The notes under the pieces were generated by a model, which was not told the DNA's origin, did no database searches, and saw only the letters and a program-made list of their open reading frames with translations. Positions 25,647 to 35,040 of a stretch of 64,000 bases of DNA are shown here, in pieces. This DNA is from Empedobacter stercoris (GTDB taxonomy: Bacteria > Bacteroidota > Bacteroidia > Flavobacteriales > Weeksellaceae): the NCBI RefSeq assembly GCF_020281205.1, contig NZ_JACXZC010000008.1, forward strand, positions 1 to 64,000, in the 5' to 3' direction. How positions within the stretch are numbered: position 1 is the first letter of the stretch; every line of letters starts with the position of its first letter. The translations under genes were made by a program, and so were the position numbers.

Positions 25647-26915
25647 TTACTTTACCAAAATTTTATTGGCTAATTGATTATTTCCATCAATTTTTTCTGT
25701 AATTGGTAAACCTAATAATTTAGCAATCATTGGATATACTTGCGTGTTAGGAAAAACTTTAATCTCTTTTCCAGCCTTAATATTTGGTCCCCAAGCCATA
25801 AAAGTTGATTTCATTTCTGGTGTTTCTTTTACATAAAATCCGTGCGAACCTTTTGGTGCATTTTTATTTGCAAAATAATTTGGTGCATGCGCAATCAAAA
25901 TAATATCACCAATACGATTGTATCGATCATTTTTTGCATCAAACTGATATTTTTTTGGAACATTTGTAGTTTTATACACCTCGAATTTATCGTTTTGTGT
26001 TGCTTTTAATTCGTTGTAAATCGATTCAATATCATTTTTATCATTTACAAATAAACTAACATACGAACCGTTTGAAGCGACTTGCATTTTAGACTCATCG
26101 ATTTTTATTGGTAATTTCAACGGATTTTCGTTATCAATTCTTGTCATTCCATGATCAGATACAAAAACAAAATTTACGTTTAACCCAGTTTTTGCAACTT
26201 CATCATTCAATTTCTTAATCGATTCATCTACAAAACGAACTGCATCCCTTGTTTCAGGAGCATCTGGACCAAAAGCGTGTCCAGCATGATCAACTTCAGG
26301 AAAATAAAACGTAATCAAATGAGGTCGTTTATCCGCAGGTAACTCTAACCAATTTACAACTTGTTGTATTCGAAAATCAATCGGAGATTTTTCTGAATAT
26401 TTGTAAGAATAAGTGGGTAACATTCCATTAATTGGCGCTTCAGAACCTGGCCAATAGTAACAAGCTGCTAACATATTATTCTGTTCTGCAAGATTCCAAA
26501 TTGGCGTTCCACCGTACCACTTCGGATTAATAACTGCATTTCTGTTTCCTAAAGAATAACGTTCTCCCGACTCTCTATCTAACATATTATTCCCCACCAA
26601 ACCGTGATGAATAGGAGTTAAACCTGTTACAATTGTGTAATGATTAGGAAAAGTAACCGAAGGAAAAGATGGATACATTGCATCTGCTTTTACTCCTTTT
26701 TTTGCAAATTCTAATAAATTCGTAGCGCCATGTTTTTCTGCATAATCATAACGAAATCCATCTGCTGATATCAAAATCACATAAGGTTTTTCTTGTTGTT
26801 TGATATCATTAACACGATTTTCAAGTACAATTTGAGGTTCAATTTCTTGTGCATTTGCTGTAACAGAAAAAGTTAAAACAATTGCAGAAAATATACTAAG
26901 TATTGTTTTTTTCAT
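25647..26915 (-). CDS. ENPP-type alkaline phosphatase family phosphodiesterase
   Basis: The 422-residue exported enzyme has a signal peptide (ending VTANAQ) and an alkaline-phosphatase-superfamily domain of the nucleotide pyrophosphatase/phosphodiesterase type. The metal-binding ISADGFRYD, the catalytic threonine in FPSVTFPNHYT, the second metal site YFPEVDHAGHAFGP and VSDHGM are visible. It probably hydrolyses nucleotides or phosphodiesters in the periplasm; the substrate is not readable. A TAAATTTG element ends four bases before the ATG, so the mRNA is likely leaderless. Confidence 0.92.
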   Translation of the reverse strand: MKKTILSIFSAIVLTFSVTANAQEIEPQIVLENRVNDIKQQEKPYVILISADGFRYDYAEKHGATNLLEFAKKGVKADAMYPSFPSVTFPNHYTIVTGLTPIHHGLVGNNMLDRESGERYSLGNRNAVINPKWYGGTPIWNLAEQNNMLAACYYWPGSEAPINGMLPTYSYKYSEKSPIDFRIQQVVNWLELPADKRPHLITFYFPEVDHAGHAFGPDAPETRDAVRFVDESIKKLNDEVAKTGLNVNFVFVSDHGMTRIDNENPLKLPIKIDESKMQVASNGSYVSLFVNDKNDIESIYNELKATQNDKFEVYKTTNVPKKYQFDAKNDRYNRIGDIILIAHAPNYFANKNAPKGSHGFYVKETPEMKSTFMAWGPNIKAGKEIKVFPNTQVYPMIAKLLGLPITEKIDGNNQLANKILVK

Positions 26916-26919
26916 GTTT

Positions 26920-26927
26920 CAAATTTA
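26920..26927 (-). promoter_or_regulatory. -7 element abutting the ENPP gene start
   Basis: TAAATTTG on the minus strand lies four bases before the start codon. The expected transcription start therefore falls on or next to the ATG, which implies a leaderless message. Confidence 0.55.
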
Positions 26928-26987
26928 GAACGTTTTATGCTTAGAATGAATTAAAAAAATGTCATTTTTTTTCGAAAAAGTATAAAT

Positions 26988-27017
26988 AAAAAAATCGTTA
27001 CAATAATGTAACGATTC
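26988..27017 (-). terminator. Intrinsic terminator after the thioredoxin-TPR gene
   Basis: The stem aatcgttaca / tgtaacgatt is followed by T residues on the minus strand, 25 bases after the stop at 27043. Confidence 0.8.
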
Positions 27018-27042
27018 TGATAGAATTATACCTCTAATTTGA

Positions 27043-28212
27043 TTATAAACTTTCTAATAATTTTTGAGTTCCTTCAAAATCTTCTCCTTCAGCTTTTGCC
27101 AATTCGATAGATTTTGTTGCCCATTTTTTAGCATTTACTTTGTCGCCAGTTTTACTATATAAATGTGCTAAGGTATCGGTATTGTGATAACCTTGGTCCT
27201 TTTTTACTGATTCTTGTGCCCATAAAATTGCTTTTTGCAAAGCCCCTTTATCAGTTACATTTTCATAAAATCTCCACGAAACAGAATTTAATTCGTTTGC
27301 ATCAACAGCAGATACGTCTTTGTATTTTTCTAACATCAATGATTCCCACATTGCATAATCTTTTTTACTATAAGCAATGTTTCCTTTAATTGAAATTAAT
27401 GCCCGCTGAGCCTCTTTCTCTGTTAAAAAATCTTGAGCTTGTTTTAAGAATTGTGTTTCATCTAAGGTTTTTGAATCCTTATTATAGGTTTTTTTATAAA
27501 CATTTGATAATAATAGATTATTCTCAAATTTTGTGTAAGCTGCAGGAGTAATCACTTTCTCAATAGCCGCTTTTCTTTCTTTGTAAATTTTATATGTTGG
27601 ACTTTCAATTGAACTGATTCCATATTGAAGTAAAGCAACATCGTCTTTTGTCAACTCTTCTGTTTTGTTTACATTATATAAACGAATTAGTGCTTTTTCA
27701 AATAAATCTCTATCAGCATAAACCGCTTTCATCACAAAACTTTTCAAAAATTCTGGATCATTATCACCATCCTCAAAACGTTTGACAAGCGATGCTATTC
27801 TTCCTTCTGGGTTAAGTGCATCTTTACCGAATTGAATAAAATCTTCCTCTTTTACGTAACCCATTGTTCGATGTACCTCGTTTCCATCTCCATCAATAAA
27901 TAAATATGTCGGATATCCTTGAACTTTAAATTTTTTAGCCAATTCAATTCCTTCCCCTTTTTCCATATCAATTTTTACATTCACAAAATTTGCATTGTAA
28001 TAATCGCCAACCGTTTGTAAAGGAAATATATTTTTCACCATTAACTTACAAGGTCCACACCAAGCGGCATACGCATCTAAAAAGATTAATTTATTTTCTT
28101 TTTTTGCTTTCGCTAAAACCGTTTTAAAATCTGATTCTTCAAATTTCATCCCTGTCTGACTAAATGAAAATACACTAATTACAAGCACTGTGAGTGTAAG
28201 AATTTTTTTCAT
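27043..28212 (-). CDS. Exported thioredoxin-domain protein with helical C-terminus
   Basis: The 389-residue protein has a signal peptide (MKKILTLTVLVISVFSFSQ) and a thioredoxin fold (about 22-135) with AAWCGPCK (Cys52, Cys55) and the cis-proline loop VQGYPTYLFIDGDGN. The helical region (about 150-389) ends in TPR-like helices (LAHLYSKTGDKVNAKKWA). This architecture is common in Flavobacteriia periplasmic thiol-disulfide proteins. The partner proteins are unknown. It appears to be monocistronic. Confidence 0.88.
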   Translation of the reverse strand: MKKILTLTVLVISVFSFSQTGMKFEESDFKTVLAKAKKENKLIFLDAYAAWCGPCKLMVKNIFPLQTVGDYYNANFVNVKIDMEKGEGIELAKKFKVQGYPTYLFIDGDGNEVHRTMGYVKEEDFIQFGKDALNPEGRIASLVKRFEDGDNDPEFLKSFVMKAVYADRDLFEKALIRLYNVNKTEELTKDDVALLQYGISSIESPTYKIYKERKAAIEKVITPAAYTKFENNLLLSNVYKKTYNKDSKTLDETQFLKQAQDFLTEKEAQRALISIKGNIAYSKKDYAMWESLMLEKYKDVSAVDANELNSVSWRFYENVTDKGALQKAILWAQESVKKDQGYHNTDTLAHLYSKTGDKVNAKKWATKSIELAKAEGEDFEGTQKLLESL

Positions 28213-28278
28213 ACTTAATTGTTTATCTTATTGGTGTCTAATATAAATATTCTTACGAAGAACAAATAGAGAACTGAA

Positions 28279-28326
28279 TAAAAAAACAAAACCTTTTTTT
28301 TTAGGTTAAAAAGAGGTTTTGTTTAG
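28279..28326 (-). terminator. Terminator of the heme oxygenase / phytochrome operon
   Basis: aaacaaaacc and ggttttgttt form a 10-bp stem with an A/T-rich loop, followed on the minus strand by a run of T residues. It lies just past the heme oxygenase stop at 28335. Confidence 0.7.
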
Positions 28327-28334
28327 AATTATAT

Positions 28335-28889
28335 TTATGCAAAGCTAATCAGATCTTCGTATGCTTTTTTTGCACCTTCAAAAACTTGTTGTTGCTCATT
28401 TTCTGTTGTAAATTCTTGGTCAATGTAAGCAATAAAAGTTTTCCAGATTGAACCAAGATTTTCACCATAATGTCCAAAATAATTAAAGCTTTTATGTTCT
28501 AAAAAAGGGTATTTTTTTAGTGTTTTTGCAATCACATTCCCTCCAAGCATCGATCCTTCGATTACATAAAGTGCTCCGATAGCTTCTGCTCTATTTTTTA
28601 ACTCAAATTGCTTATTTACTTGTAATTCATTTATACCTAATTCTTGTAAATCTTTTTCGATTAAAGGCAATTTATTCAATTTTGTTAAAGCCAAATTTTC
28701 TATATCCTTATCATTCAATAAATATTTAATCGATTCTTCATACGATTTCAGAAAAACGTGGTTAACCTGCAACATTTTAAAATAATTTTTATCTGTAAAT
28801 GTGCCATTAAATAATTTGTGAGATTCTAATTTTTGCTCAATTTCTGCGTGATAATTTGCTGTTTTTTTCTTTAAATAATCAGATAACAT
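28335..28889 (-). CDS. Biliverdin-producing heme oxygenase (BphO-like)
   Basis: The 184-residue all-helical protein matches the bacterial heme oxygenase family. His14 in LKKKTANYHAEIEQ is at the position of the proximal heme ligand. The distal helix motif GALYVIEGSMLGG has the glycine-rich kink typical of BphO-type enzymes. It would cleave heme to biliverdin, iron and CO in the cytoplasm. It overlaps the end of the bacteriophytochrome gene by 11 bases on the same strand, a classic bphO-bphP arrangement that implies it supplies the chromophore. Confidence 0.85.
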   Translation of the reverse strand: MLSDYLKKKTANYHAEIEQKLESHKLFNGTFTDKNYFKMLQVNHVFLKSYEESIKYLLNDKDIENLALTKLNKLPLIEKDLQELGINELQVNKQFELKNRAEAIGALYVIEGSMLGGNVIAKTLKKYPFLEHKSFNYFGHYGENLGSIWKTFIAYIDQEFTTENEQQQVFEGAKKAYEDLISFA

Positions 28890-31068
28890 CCGTACATTTT
28901 TTAAATGTTAATACAAAAGTTGTTCCTTCCCCTATTTTACTTTCAAAAGATATATCTCCATCCATTCTATTCATCATACGATGTGCAATCGCCAATCCAA
29001 CTCCATTTCCCGAAATATTTCCAGTATTTGACATTCGACTAAACAATTGAAACATCTTTTCATGATCTTCATCTTTTATTCCAATTCCGTTGTCTTTTAC
29101 TTTAAAAACGACATATTCACCAGCTATTTCTGATGAAATATTAATTTTTGGATGTGATTCTAACGATGAATATTTTACCGCATTACCAATGATGTTCAAA
29201 AAAACTTCATAAAACATTGTTTTATCTGCTAATACATTATTGATATGTTCTACTACTACTTCTGCATTTGTTGATTTGTAATACAATAATACATCACGCA
29301 CAATCTTCTCAATAATTGGTTTTGTCTGAATGTTAGATAATTCAATTTCGGATTTTTTAGCCTTACTCAAAGCTAATAAATCCTGCATCATTTCTGCCAT
29401 TCGATCAATTTCTTTCACTACATTTTGTAATCGATCATTCTTTATTTCATCGTCTTTTAAACTTCGTTGAAGCATTTGACAATTTAATTTCATGACAGAT
29501 AAAGGTGTGCGCAAATCGTGAGAAACAGTATAAGTAAATGCATCTAATTCATCATTTATTTCTTTCAACTGTTCGTATAAACTATGAATTTTGAAGGATT
29601 GTAAATGAAGTGTTTCAATAATTAATTTCACGACTTCTTTTGCAACATATTTCTCTTTTTCTAACCAAATAAACGATTTATGTTTAATTTCTTGTTGCCA
29701 AATTTTGAACGATGATTTAGAAGATGAATACACCACTTCTTTATCATCTATCACAACAATTTTATCGGTTTGATTTGAGTTCCCTACCCAATTTAATTTT
29801 TGCAATTGTTCTTTTTTAAACCAAATCACAAAATGCTTAAATCCTTGTCCCAAAAAACCACACATTACACCGGCGGCTTTTACACTTATATTTAACTCTT
29901 TTCCATAATCAACATAAAAAGAATTTGATGAAAATAATTGAGTCGGATGATTATGAATTGCCCAATCTCTAATTCTCAAAATCTCTTCAATTTCTGGTGT
30001 TTCACCTTCGTAATACACCTTCCCAAAATTAACCAAAGCTATTCCATCGGCTTGGGTTAAATGAAGAACTTGAGTTAAATAAGTATTGATTGAATTTTCT
30101 ATATTTTCCTCTGTCAAAAGATTTTCTTTAAGCTTTATAGCAATTTCATTAAATTGATTTTGAAATTTTAATCGCTCATTTGACTTAAAATTGACATACG
30201 TCAATCTACCTAAACGCGTCAACAACTCGCTTTGCAAACGAATTTGATTAGGTATATATTTTGGCTCTGTATTCTGACAAATAACAATTCCCCACAATTT
30301 TTCATTCATAATTACAGAAACTGAAAAACTTGCAGAGCAATCCGAATTTCGAAGATACTGGATATGTTCGGGTGAAAGTGCTCGAACAGATGAATATTTC
30401 AAATCAATTTTTTGATTTTTTGCGCTTAATATTTTAATCTGCGGTCCATTTACATCTGAAACCATTCGACTTTTCTTCTCTAAATACAATTCTTTCATCT
30501 GATCAGAAAAATCAAACTCTGGGAAGTGTAATCCTAAATACGAACTTAAATCATCGTCCTTTTTTTCATTAATCACAATTCCGCTTCCATCTTCAAGGAA
30601 TTGGTACAACATTACACGGTCATAACCTGTCAGGTTTTTAATTGACAGAATTAAGTTGTCCCAAGTTAATTCGGTCGATTTTGCATAAAGAATCTTTTCA
30701 GAATATTTATAAAAATCTAATCTATTTTCTAAAGTTTGTAAGTTTTCTAACTCAATATAAATATAGTCGTTTGTATAAAAAGTGGTTACATCATACTTTT
30801 CTGAATTAATTTCTATATGAGAACGATAAAACTCACCTTTTTCGAGTGCTAAAACGTCATTAAAGTTGATTTCGAAATTGTATAATTCAGCGATATTTTT
30901 CCCTAAAATTTGATTAGGAGAAATTTCAAAAACTTCGGTTATATTTTGAGAAGCAAACTCAATTTCACTCGTTTTTTTATGGATACCAATTAGATAGCCA
31001 AAAGATTGAATTTCATTAAGAAATTGAGGAGCCTCTTCTTCATCGTTTTTGATAATTTGGTTGATCAT
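28879..31068 (-). CDS. Bacteriophytochrome-like sensor histidine kinase
   Basis: The 729-residue soluble protein has a PAS domain (about 18-110), a GAF domain (about 125-290), a PHY domain (about 315-480) and a HisKA/HATPase kinase (about 505-725). The phospho-acceptor is His517 in SHDLRTPL, with NIIGNAVKYSS and DNGIGIKDED as N and G1 boxes. The GAF pocket keeps His235 in SPEHIQYLR and the Asp in PEFDFS (183-188). However, the usual N-terminal biliverdin-binding cysteine is absent (the first cysteine is residue 244), PxSDIP is altered, the His-His pair reads CQN, and the PHY tongue PRxSF reads SKSSF. It overlaps a heme oxygenase gene. No cognate response regulator is adjacent. Confidence 0.9.
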   Translation of the reverse strand: MINQIIKNDEEEAPQFLNEIQSFGYLIGIHKKTSEIEFASQNITEVFEISPNQILGKNIAELYNFEINFNDVLALEKGEFYRSHIEINSEKYDVTTFYTNDYIYIELENLQTLENRLDFYKYSEKILYAKSTELTWDNLILSIKNLTGYDRVMLYQFLEDGSGIVINEKKDDDLSSYLGLHFPEFDFSDQMKELYLEKKSRMVSDVNGPQIKILSAKNQKIDLKYSSVRALSPEHIQYLRNSDCSASFSVSVIMNEKLWGIVICQNTEPKYIPNQIRLQSELLTRLGRLTYVNFKSNERLKFQNQFNEIAIKLKENLLTEENIENSINTYLTQVLHLTQADGIALVNFGKVYYEGETPEIEEILRIRDWAIHNHPTQLFSSNSFYVDYGKELNISVKAAGVMCGFLGQGFKHFVIWFKKEQLQKLNWVGNSNQTDKIVVIDDKEVVYSSSKSSFKIWQQEIKHKSFIWLEKEKYVAKEVVKLIIETLHLQSFKIHSLYEQLKEINDELDAFTYTVSHDLRTPLSVMKLNCQMLQRSLKDDEIKNDRLQNVVKEIDRMAEMMQDLLALSKAKKSEIELSNIQTKPIIEKIVRDVLLYYKSTNAEVVVEHINNVLADKTMFYEVFLNIIGNAVKYSSLESHPKINISSEIAGEYVVFKVKDNGIGIKDEDHEKMFQLFSRMSNTGNISGNGVGLAIAHRMMNRMDGDISFESKIGEGTTFVLTFKKCTDVI

Positions 31069-31073
31069 AAAAA

Positions 31074-31775
31074 TTAATCTTCTTGCTTTCTTAACTTTAA
31101 AATATAATTTTCTAACTCTAACTCATCTGTGTCAACCAATTCAAAGTCATTATAATGCGCTAATTGAGATGTAAAAAACTCAACAACTTTATTTTTTTCA
31201 AGAGATGGATGTACTTTAATTCCATTGAATTTTATGCTCTTCATGTACACATAAAAATCACAATCAAAATCAGTTTCTCCTAAATGCGTATTGGCAATTT
31301 TCCCTTTCCATTTGATATCAAAAACACCAAATTCTTCTGTATCCAAAAATGTGATTTCGTGTTGTGCAACAGTGTCATTCCCTAACATCGAAACACCAAA
31401 GGCTAAATTTTCTGATTCATCAAGATTAATCGGAAGCGGATCAATTTCGAATACTTTATTATTGAGCTGATTAAAATCTAATTGCTCATTATTCTCTATC
31501 TTAATTCCTTTATTGTTCCAATATGTGCTCGAAATAATGGCATGATCATAATTGATCCAAAGTTGTTTTGTAGCATTTTCTTGCGAGATATCGTCTATTT
31601 CATCTAAATCGTCTTTATATTCCTCTTCTTGATCGTAATTATCAGATTCTAAATGAAGATCCATCCATAGATCAAAATTTTCATCAAGGCGAGCACTCCA
31701 AACAAAATCTATTACTTTGTGGCCGTTTGTAAATGGGCTATTTGAAAAGTATATTTTGTTATTTTCCTTACTCAT
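31074..31775 (-). CDS. Acidic cytoplasmic protein of unknown function
   Basis: The family is not recognised. The chosen ATG at 31775 gives 233 residues (MSKENNKIYFSNSPFTNG); an alternative TTG at 31829 would add 18 residues but overlaps the likely promoter. The protein is acidic, with a charged stretch (YDQEEEYKDDLDEIDD), and has no signal or membrane segment. The pattern FDIKWKGKIANTHLG, then DFDCDFYVYMKSIKFNGIKV, looks beta-rich. It ends 5 bases before the bacteriophytochrome start, so it is the first gene of that operon and may be part of the photosensory pathway; that is inference. Confidence 0.65.
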   Translation of the reverse strand: MSKENNKIYFSNSPFTNGHKVIDFVWSARLDENFDLWMDLHLESDNYDQEEEYKDDLDEIDDISQENATKQLWINYDHAIISSTYWNNKGIKIENNEQLDFNQLNNKVFEIDPLPINLDESENLAFGVSMLGNDTVAQHEITFLDTEEFGVFDIKWKGKIANTHLGETDFDCDFYVYMKSIKFNGIKVHPSLEKNKVVEFFTSQLAHYNDFELVDTDELELENYILKLRKQED

Positions 31776-31885
31776 AAATTGGGGTTTGACTTCTGTTTTT
31801 GAATTTACAACGATTATTCTATTCTGCAAAATTTTAAAAAATAATTGGATTACTTATTGAATATTGTCATTGATTTTCAAACAAA

Positions 31886-31923
31886 TAAAAAAGTACAATT
31901 TCTATAGAAATTGCACTTTTTTA
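31886..31923. terminator. Hairpin with T tracts on both strands
   Basis: aaaaaagtacaatttc and gaaattgcactttttt pair with one mismatch, and T tracts follow in both directions. On the minus strand it terminates the S9 peptidase gene that ends at 31948. Confidence 0.75.
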
Positions 31924-31947
31924 TTATTTGATATGTTTATAATTGAA

Positions 31948-33834
31948 TTATAACGTTTCTTTTAACCATTTGAAAAATTCTGTATGCCAAATGATTGAAT
32001 TTTGTGGTTTTAACACCCAGTGATTTTCTTCAGGGAAATAAATAAAACGAGATTTAATTCCTTTCAATTGTAAAATTTGATATGCTTCTTGTCCTTGTCC
32101 CATTGGTACACGGTAATCGTGACCTCCAACATAAATCAACATTGGTGTATTCCATTTATTGACTAATTCGGTACTACTTGGATCAAATTTAGTATATGTT
32201 TTTTGTGCAGCTTTATTGTTCGTTTCCCACCAAGCACCACCAGCATCCCAGTTTGTAAAGAAAATTTCTTCTGTTGTTCCGTACATTGATTTCAAATCGA
32301 ACACACCATTATGCGAAATAAATGATTTGAAACGACCTTCGTGAATTCCTGCTAAATAATAAACAGAATATCCTCCGTAAGATGCACCAACAGCTCCACG
32401 ACGATCTTTATCAACATATGGTTCTTTCGAAATATCATCAATTGCTGCTAGATAATCATCCATTACTTGCCCACCCCAATCTTTCGAAATTTGCTCGTTC
32501 CATTCTACTCCATGTCCTGGCATTCCTCTACGATTAGGCGCAATCACGATATAACCTTGAGCAGCCATTAATTGAAAATTCCAACGAGGAGAATAGAACT
32601 GAGTTAAAGCAGATTGTGGACCTCCTTGACAATATAATAAAGTTGGGTATTTTTTGTTTGGGTCAAAATTTGGTGGATAAATTACCCAAGCATGCATATC
32701 TTTTCCGTCTGTCGTTTTGATCGTTCTTGCTTTTACATCACTCAACGCAATGTTATCAAAAATATCTTGGTTTTCGTTTGTCAATTGTGTTAACGATCCA
32801 GATTTAAGATCAACTACATATATTTCTGCTGCATGATTGATATCTGTTTTTGTTACGACAGCCTTATTCCCTACAACTTCTTTAATATCTGCTATATCAA
32901 AATCACCTTTTGTAATTTGCTTTATGAAAGGCATCTTTTTCATTTTGAAGTTGACATCAACTTCAAATAATTGAACAGTTCCTCCAACTGGTGCATTGAA
33001 ATATATTTTTGTACCATCATTACTCCATTTGTAATTTTGTACAGTTCCGTCCCAATGTTTTGTAATATTTAGTTCAAGATCACCACGACGAACAATTAAA
33101 TCATTTTTATCCGCTTCGTAACCATCACGCGCCATACTCAAAAAAGCGAAATCTCCTTGAGACGAGAAGCTTGGTGTATTGTCATACCCCATTTTTCCTT
33201 CTGTGATATTGGTCGTTTTCTTTGTTGTTAAATCGTATTGAAAGATATCTGTGTTTGTGCTCAACGCATAATCAGTACCAAATTTCTTTTTAGAAACATA
33301 CAACACTTTTGTCCCATCTGGTGCCCAAACAAATTCAGAAACTGAATACGGTTCATCTTTTAAAACATCAATCTTTGTTGCATTTTCTTTATTTTCTGAC
33401 ACAAATAAATGTTCAAAATGACCATCGTTCCAAGTATCCCAATGTCTATAATTTAACTCATTGTAAATCTGAACATTTGATTTGTCCATTTCTGGATAAT
33501 AATCTGACCCAAAAACCTTTTGTAATTTAACCTTTTCTGTTTCAGCTTTGTATTGTTGAGATTTATTTAATGAAACATCAGCCAATAGTGTTTTGTAGTC
33601 TTCAATTTCTGAAGCTTTACCACCTGCTAATGAAATCATATATGTTTTTGACGTGTCTTCTTGTGTTTTAACGTCTGTAGATGTTACTTTGTAAATAAGA
33701 TTTTTTTGATCTTTTGTTACTCCAACTGGAGAAACTTTTTTTACTTGCCATAGCAATTCTGGCGTCATCACTTTTTGTCCCATTGCTGTCGTCGTCATTA
33801 AAATACTTGCGACTAATATAGAAAATCTATTCAT
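31948..33834 (-). CDS. S9 family peptidase (prolyl oligopeptidase type)
   Basis: This exported serine peptidase has an N-terminal beta-propeller (about 40-380) and a C-terminal alpha/beta hydrolase domain. The catalytic serine is in GASYGGYS, the aspartate in YVGGHDYRVP and the histidine in PEENHWVLKP. I choose the ATG at 33834 (MNRFSILVASILM, 628 residues), which gives a normal signal peptide ending TTAMGQ; a TTG five codons upstream is the alternative. It is likely periplasmic or surface-exposed and cleaves oligopeptides, as in the DPP/acylaminoacyl-peptidase group. Confidence 0.92.
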   Translation of the reverse strand: MNRFSILVASILMTTTAMGQKVMTPELLWQVKKVSPVGVTKDQKNLIYKVTSTDVKTQEDTSKTYMISLAGGKASEIEDYKTLLADVSLNKSQQYKAETEKVKLQKVFGSDYYPEMDKSNVQIYNELNYRHWDTWNDGHFEHLFVSENKENATKIDVLKDEPYSVSEFVWAPDGTKVLYVSKKKFGTDYALSTNTDIFQYDLTTKKTTNITEGKMGYDNTPSFSSQGDFAFLSMARDGYEADKNDLIVRRGDLELNITKHWDGTVQNYKWSNDGTKIYFNAPVGGTVQLFEVDVNFKMKKMPFIKQITKGDFDIADIKEVVGNKAVVTKTDINHAAEIYVVDLKSGSLTQLTNENQDIFDNIALSDVKARTIKTTDGKDMHAWVIYPPNFDPNKKYPTLLYCQGGPQSALTQFYSPRWNFQLMAAQGYIVIAPNRRGMPGHGVEWNEQISKDWGGQVMDDYLAAIDDISKEPYVDKDRRGAVGASYGGYSVYYLAGIHEGRFKSFISHNGVFDLKSMYGTTEEIFFTNWDAGGAWWETNNKAAQKTYTKFDPSSTELVNKWNTPMLIYVGGHDYRVPMGQGQEAYQILQLKGIKSRFIYFPEENHWVLKPQNSIIWHTEFFKWLKETL

Positions 33835-33900
33835 GTTAATTTTATTCAATTTCCTTGTAAAAATAACAATTCTTTATTGAGAAAGGTAAATATTCCCCAT

Positions 33901-33944
33901 AAAAAAAGACATCATTCAATACAAAATGTATACAAATGATGTCT
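33901..33944 (-). terminator. Terminator of the barrel protein gene
   Basis: agacatcatt and aatgatgtct form the stem, and seven T residues follow on the minus strand. Confidence 0.7.
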
Positions 33945-34017
33945 CCGCTAATAATTTTTTCAAATCGTCTAATCGATGTTTGAAATTAAGCTATATATTT
34001 TATATTTAATCCTTTAA

Positions 34018-34857
34018 TTAAAAGTTTAACTTATTTTTATGAGTAAAAACTGGGATAATCGCTCCAAAAACTAAGTTTTGTTGTGAGAAGAAAAAATCTT
34101 GTTTTGCTTTATCCGATTTATTGGCAGTTGTACGAATATCATTCATATTAGCATAACCTCCTTTCATTTCTGCTTGTATAAAGAAATAATCCCAGAAAGT
34201 AAAGTTAATTCCGACCATTGCTGCTGTTGCAAAACCTGCTAAATGAAACTCATCGTAACGTTCGTTACTCATTAACTTTACATTAGAACGTGGGTATAAA
34301 ATACCTGCACCCAAACCAGCAGTTACGTTAACATCTATTCCTTTTCCATTTTTAGTAATTGGAAAATGCTGAATATTATCAAAACGACGAATTTCTAAGT
34401 TCGCATAATTTAATCCATCTGTGTGCTCAAATGTTAAGAAATCTTCTGTTAATTTTTGATTGACATTATTATAATTTCCATCAAATTCAGAACCAGTATT
34501 AATCGATCCATTCATGTTAACCATTTGATCTTGATCCATTACATATTTCATGTGATCAATACCAAAAGAGATGTTCCAATTATCTGTAACAAAGTATCCT
34601 AAACGGAAATTATACTGAGGAATTGTCATTGATGTTGGATTGAAATACTTAATTCCAAAAGAAGTTTGACGGTCATGTGCCACTACATTGTCTAATGTAA
34701 AATCGTATCCATTTCCTTTGAATTGAATATCTGATTTTGTGTATTGCGCATGATTCCAACCCCAATAAACATAAAATTTTCCTTTATTATGTTTTCCTTG
34801 TCCAAAAGTAGTCGCCACCAAAGCTACTAAAAACATTACACTTATATACTTTTTCAA
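34018..34857 (-). CDS. Predicted outer-membrane beta-barrel protein
   Basis: The 279-residue product has a signal peptide (MKKYISVMFLVALVATTFGQ) and alternating hydrophobic strands with many Tyr, Phe and Trp. These include NFRLGYFVTDNWNISFGIDH and FIQAEMKGGYANM, and the chain ends in a terminal Phe (HKNKLNF) as in outer-membrane barrels. The function is unknown. The start is TTG: it gives a lysine-rich signal n-region and sits 14 bases after an exact -7 element, whereas the internal ATG would lose the basic residues. Confidence 0.75.
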   Translation of the reverse strand: MKKYISVMFLVALVATTFGQGKHNKGKFYVYWGWNHAQYTKSDIQFKGNGYDFTLDNVVAHDRQTSFGIKYFNPTSMTIPQYNFRLGYFVTDNWNISFGIDHMKYVMDQDQMVNMNGSINTGSEFDGNYNNVNQKLTEDFLTFEHTDGLNYANLEIRRFDNIQHFPITKNGKGIDVNVTAGLGAGILYPRSNVKLMSNERYDEFHLAGFATAAMVGINFTFWDYFFIQAEMKGGYANMNDIRTTANKSDKAKQDFFFSQQNLVFGAIIPVFTHKNKLNF

Positions 34858-34871
34858 AATTTAAATTTTTG

Positions 34872-34879
34872 CAAATTTA
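34872..34879 (-). promoter_or_regulatory. -7 promoter element for the barrel protein gene
   Basis: TAAATTTG on the minus strand is an exact match, 14 bases before the TTG start, so the leader is short. Confidence 0.55.
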
Positions 34880-35025
34880 CCCCTAATATGAATGATTAAA
34901 AATGATTTATGATATCAATTTTGTATCTCTATATATTTTTAATCAATAAATATAATAAAGCGATATAAAATGATAAATATTTATTAATAATTTCTTTAGA
35001 TATTTTGTAATTAAAAATTAAAATA

Positions 35026-35033
35026 TATTTTTG
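35026..35033 (+). promoter_or_regulatory. Promoter of the 35041-37734 unit, leaderless
   Basis: TATTTTTG is preceded by TTTG with an 18-base spacer, a full consensus match. It ends seven bases before the ATG at 35041, so transcription should begin at or next to the start codon. Confidence 0.7.
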
Positions 35034-35040
35034 TTTCGTC

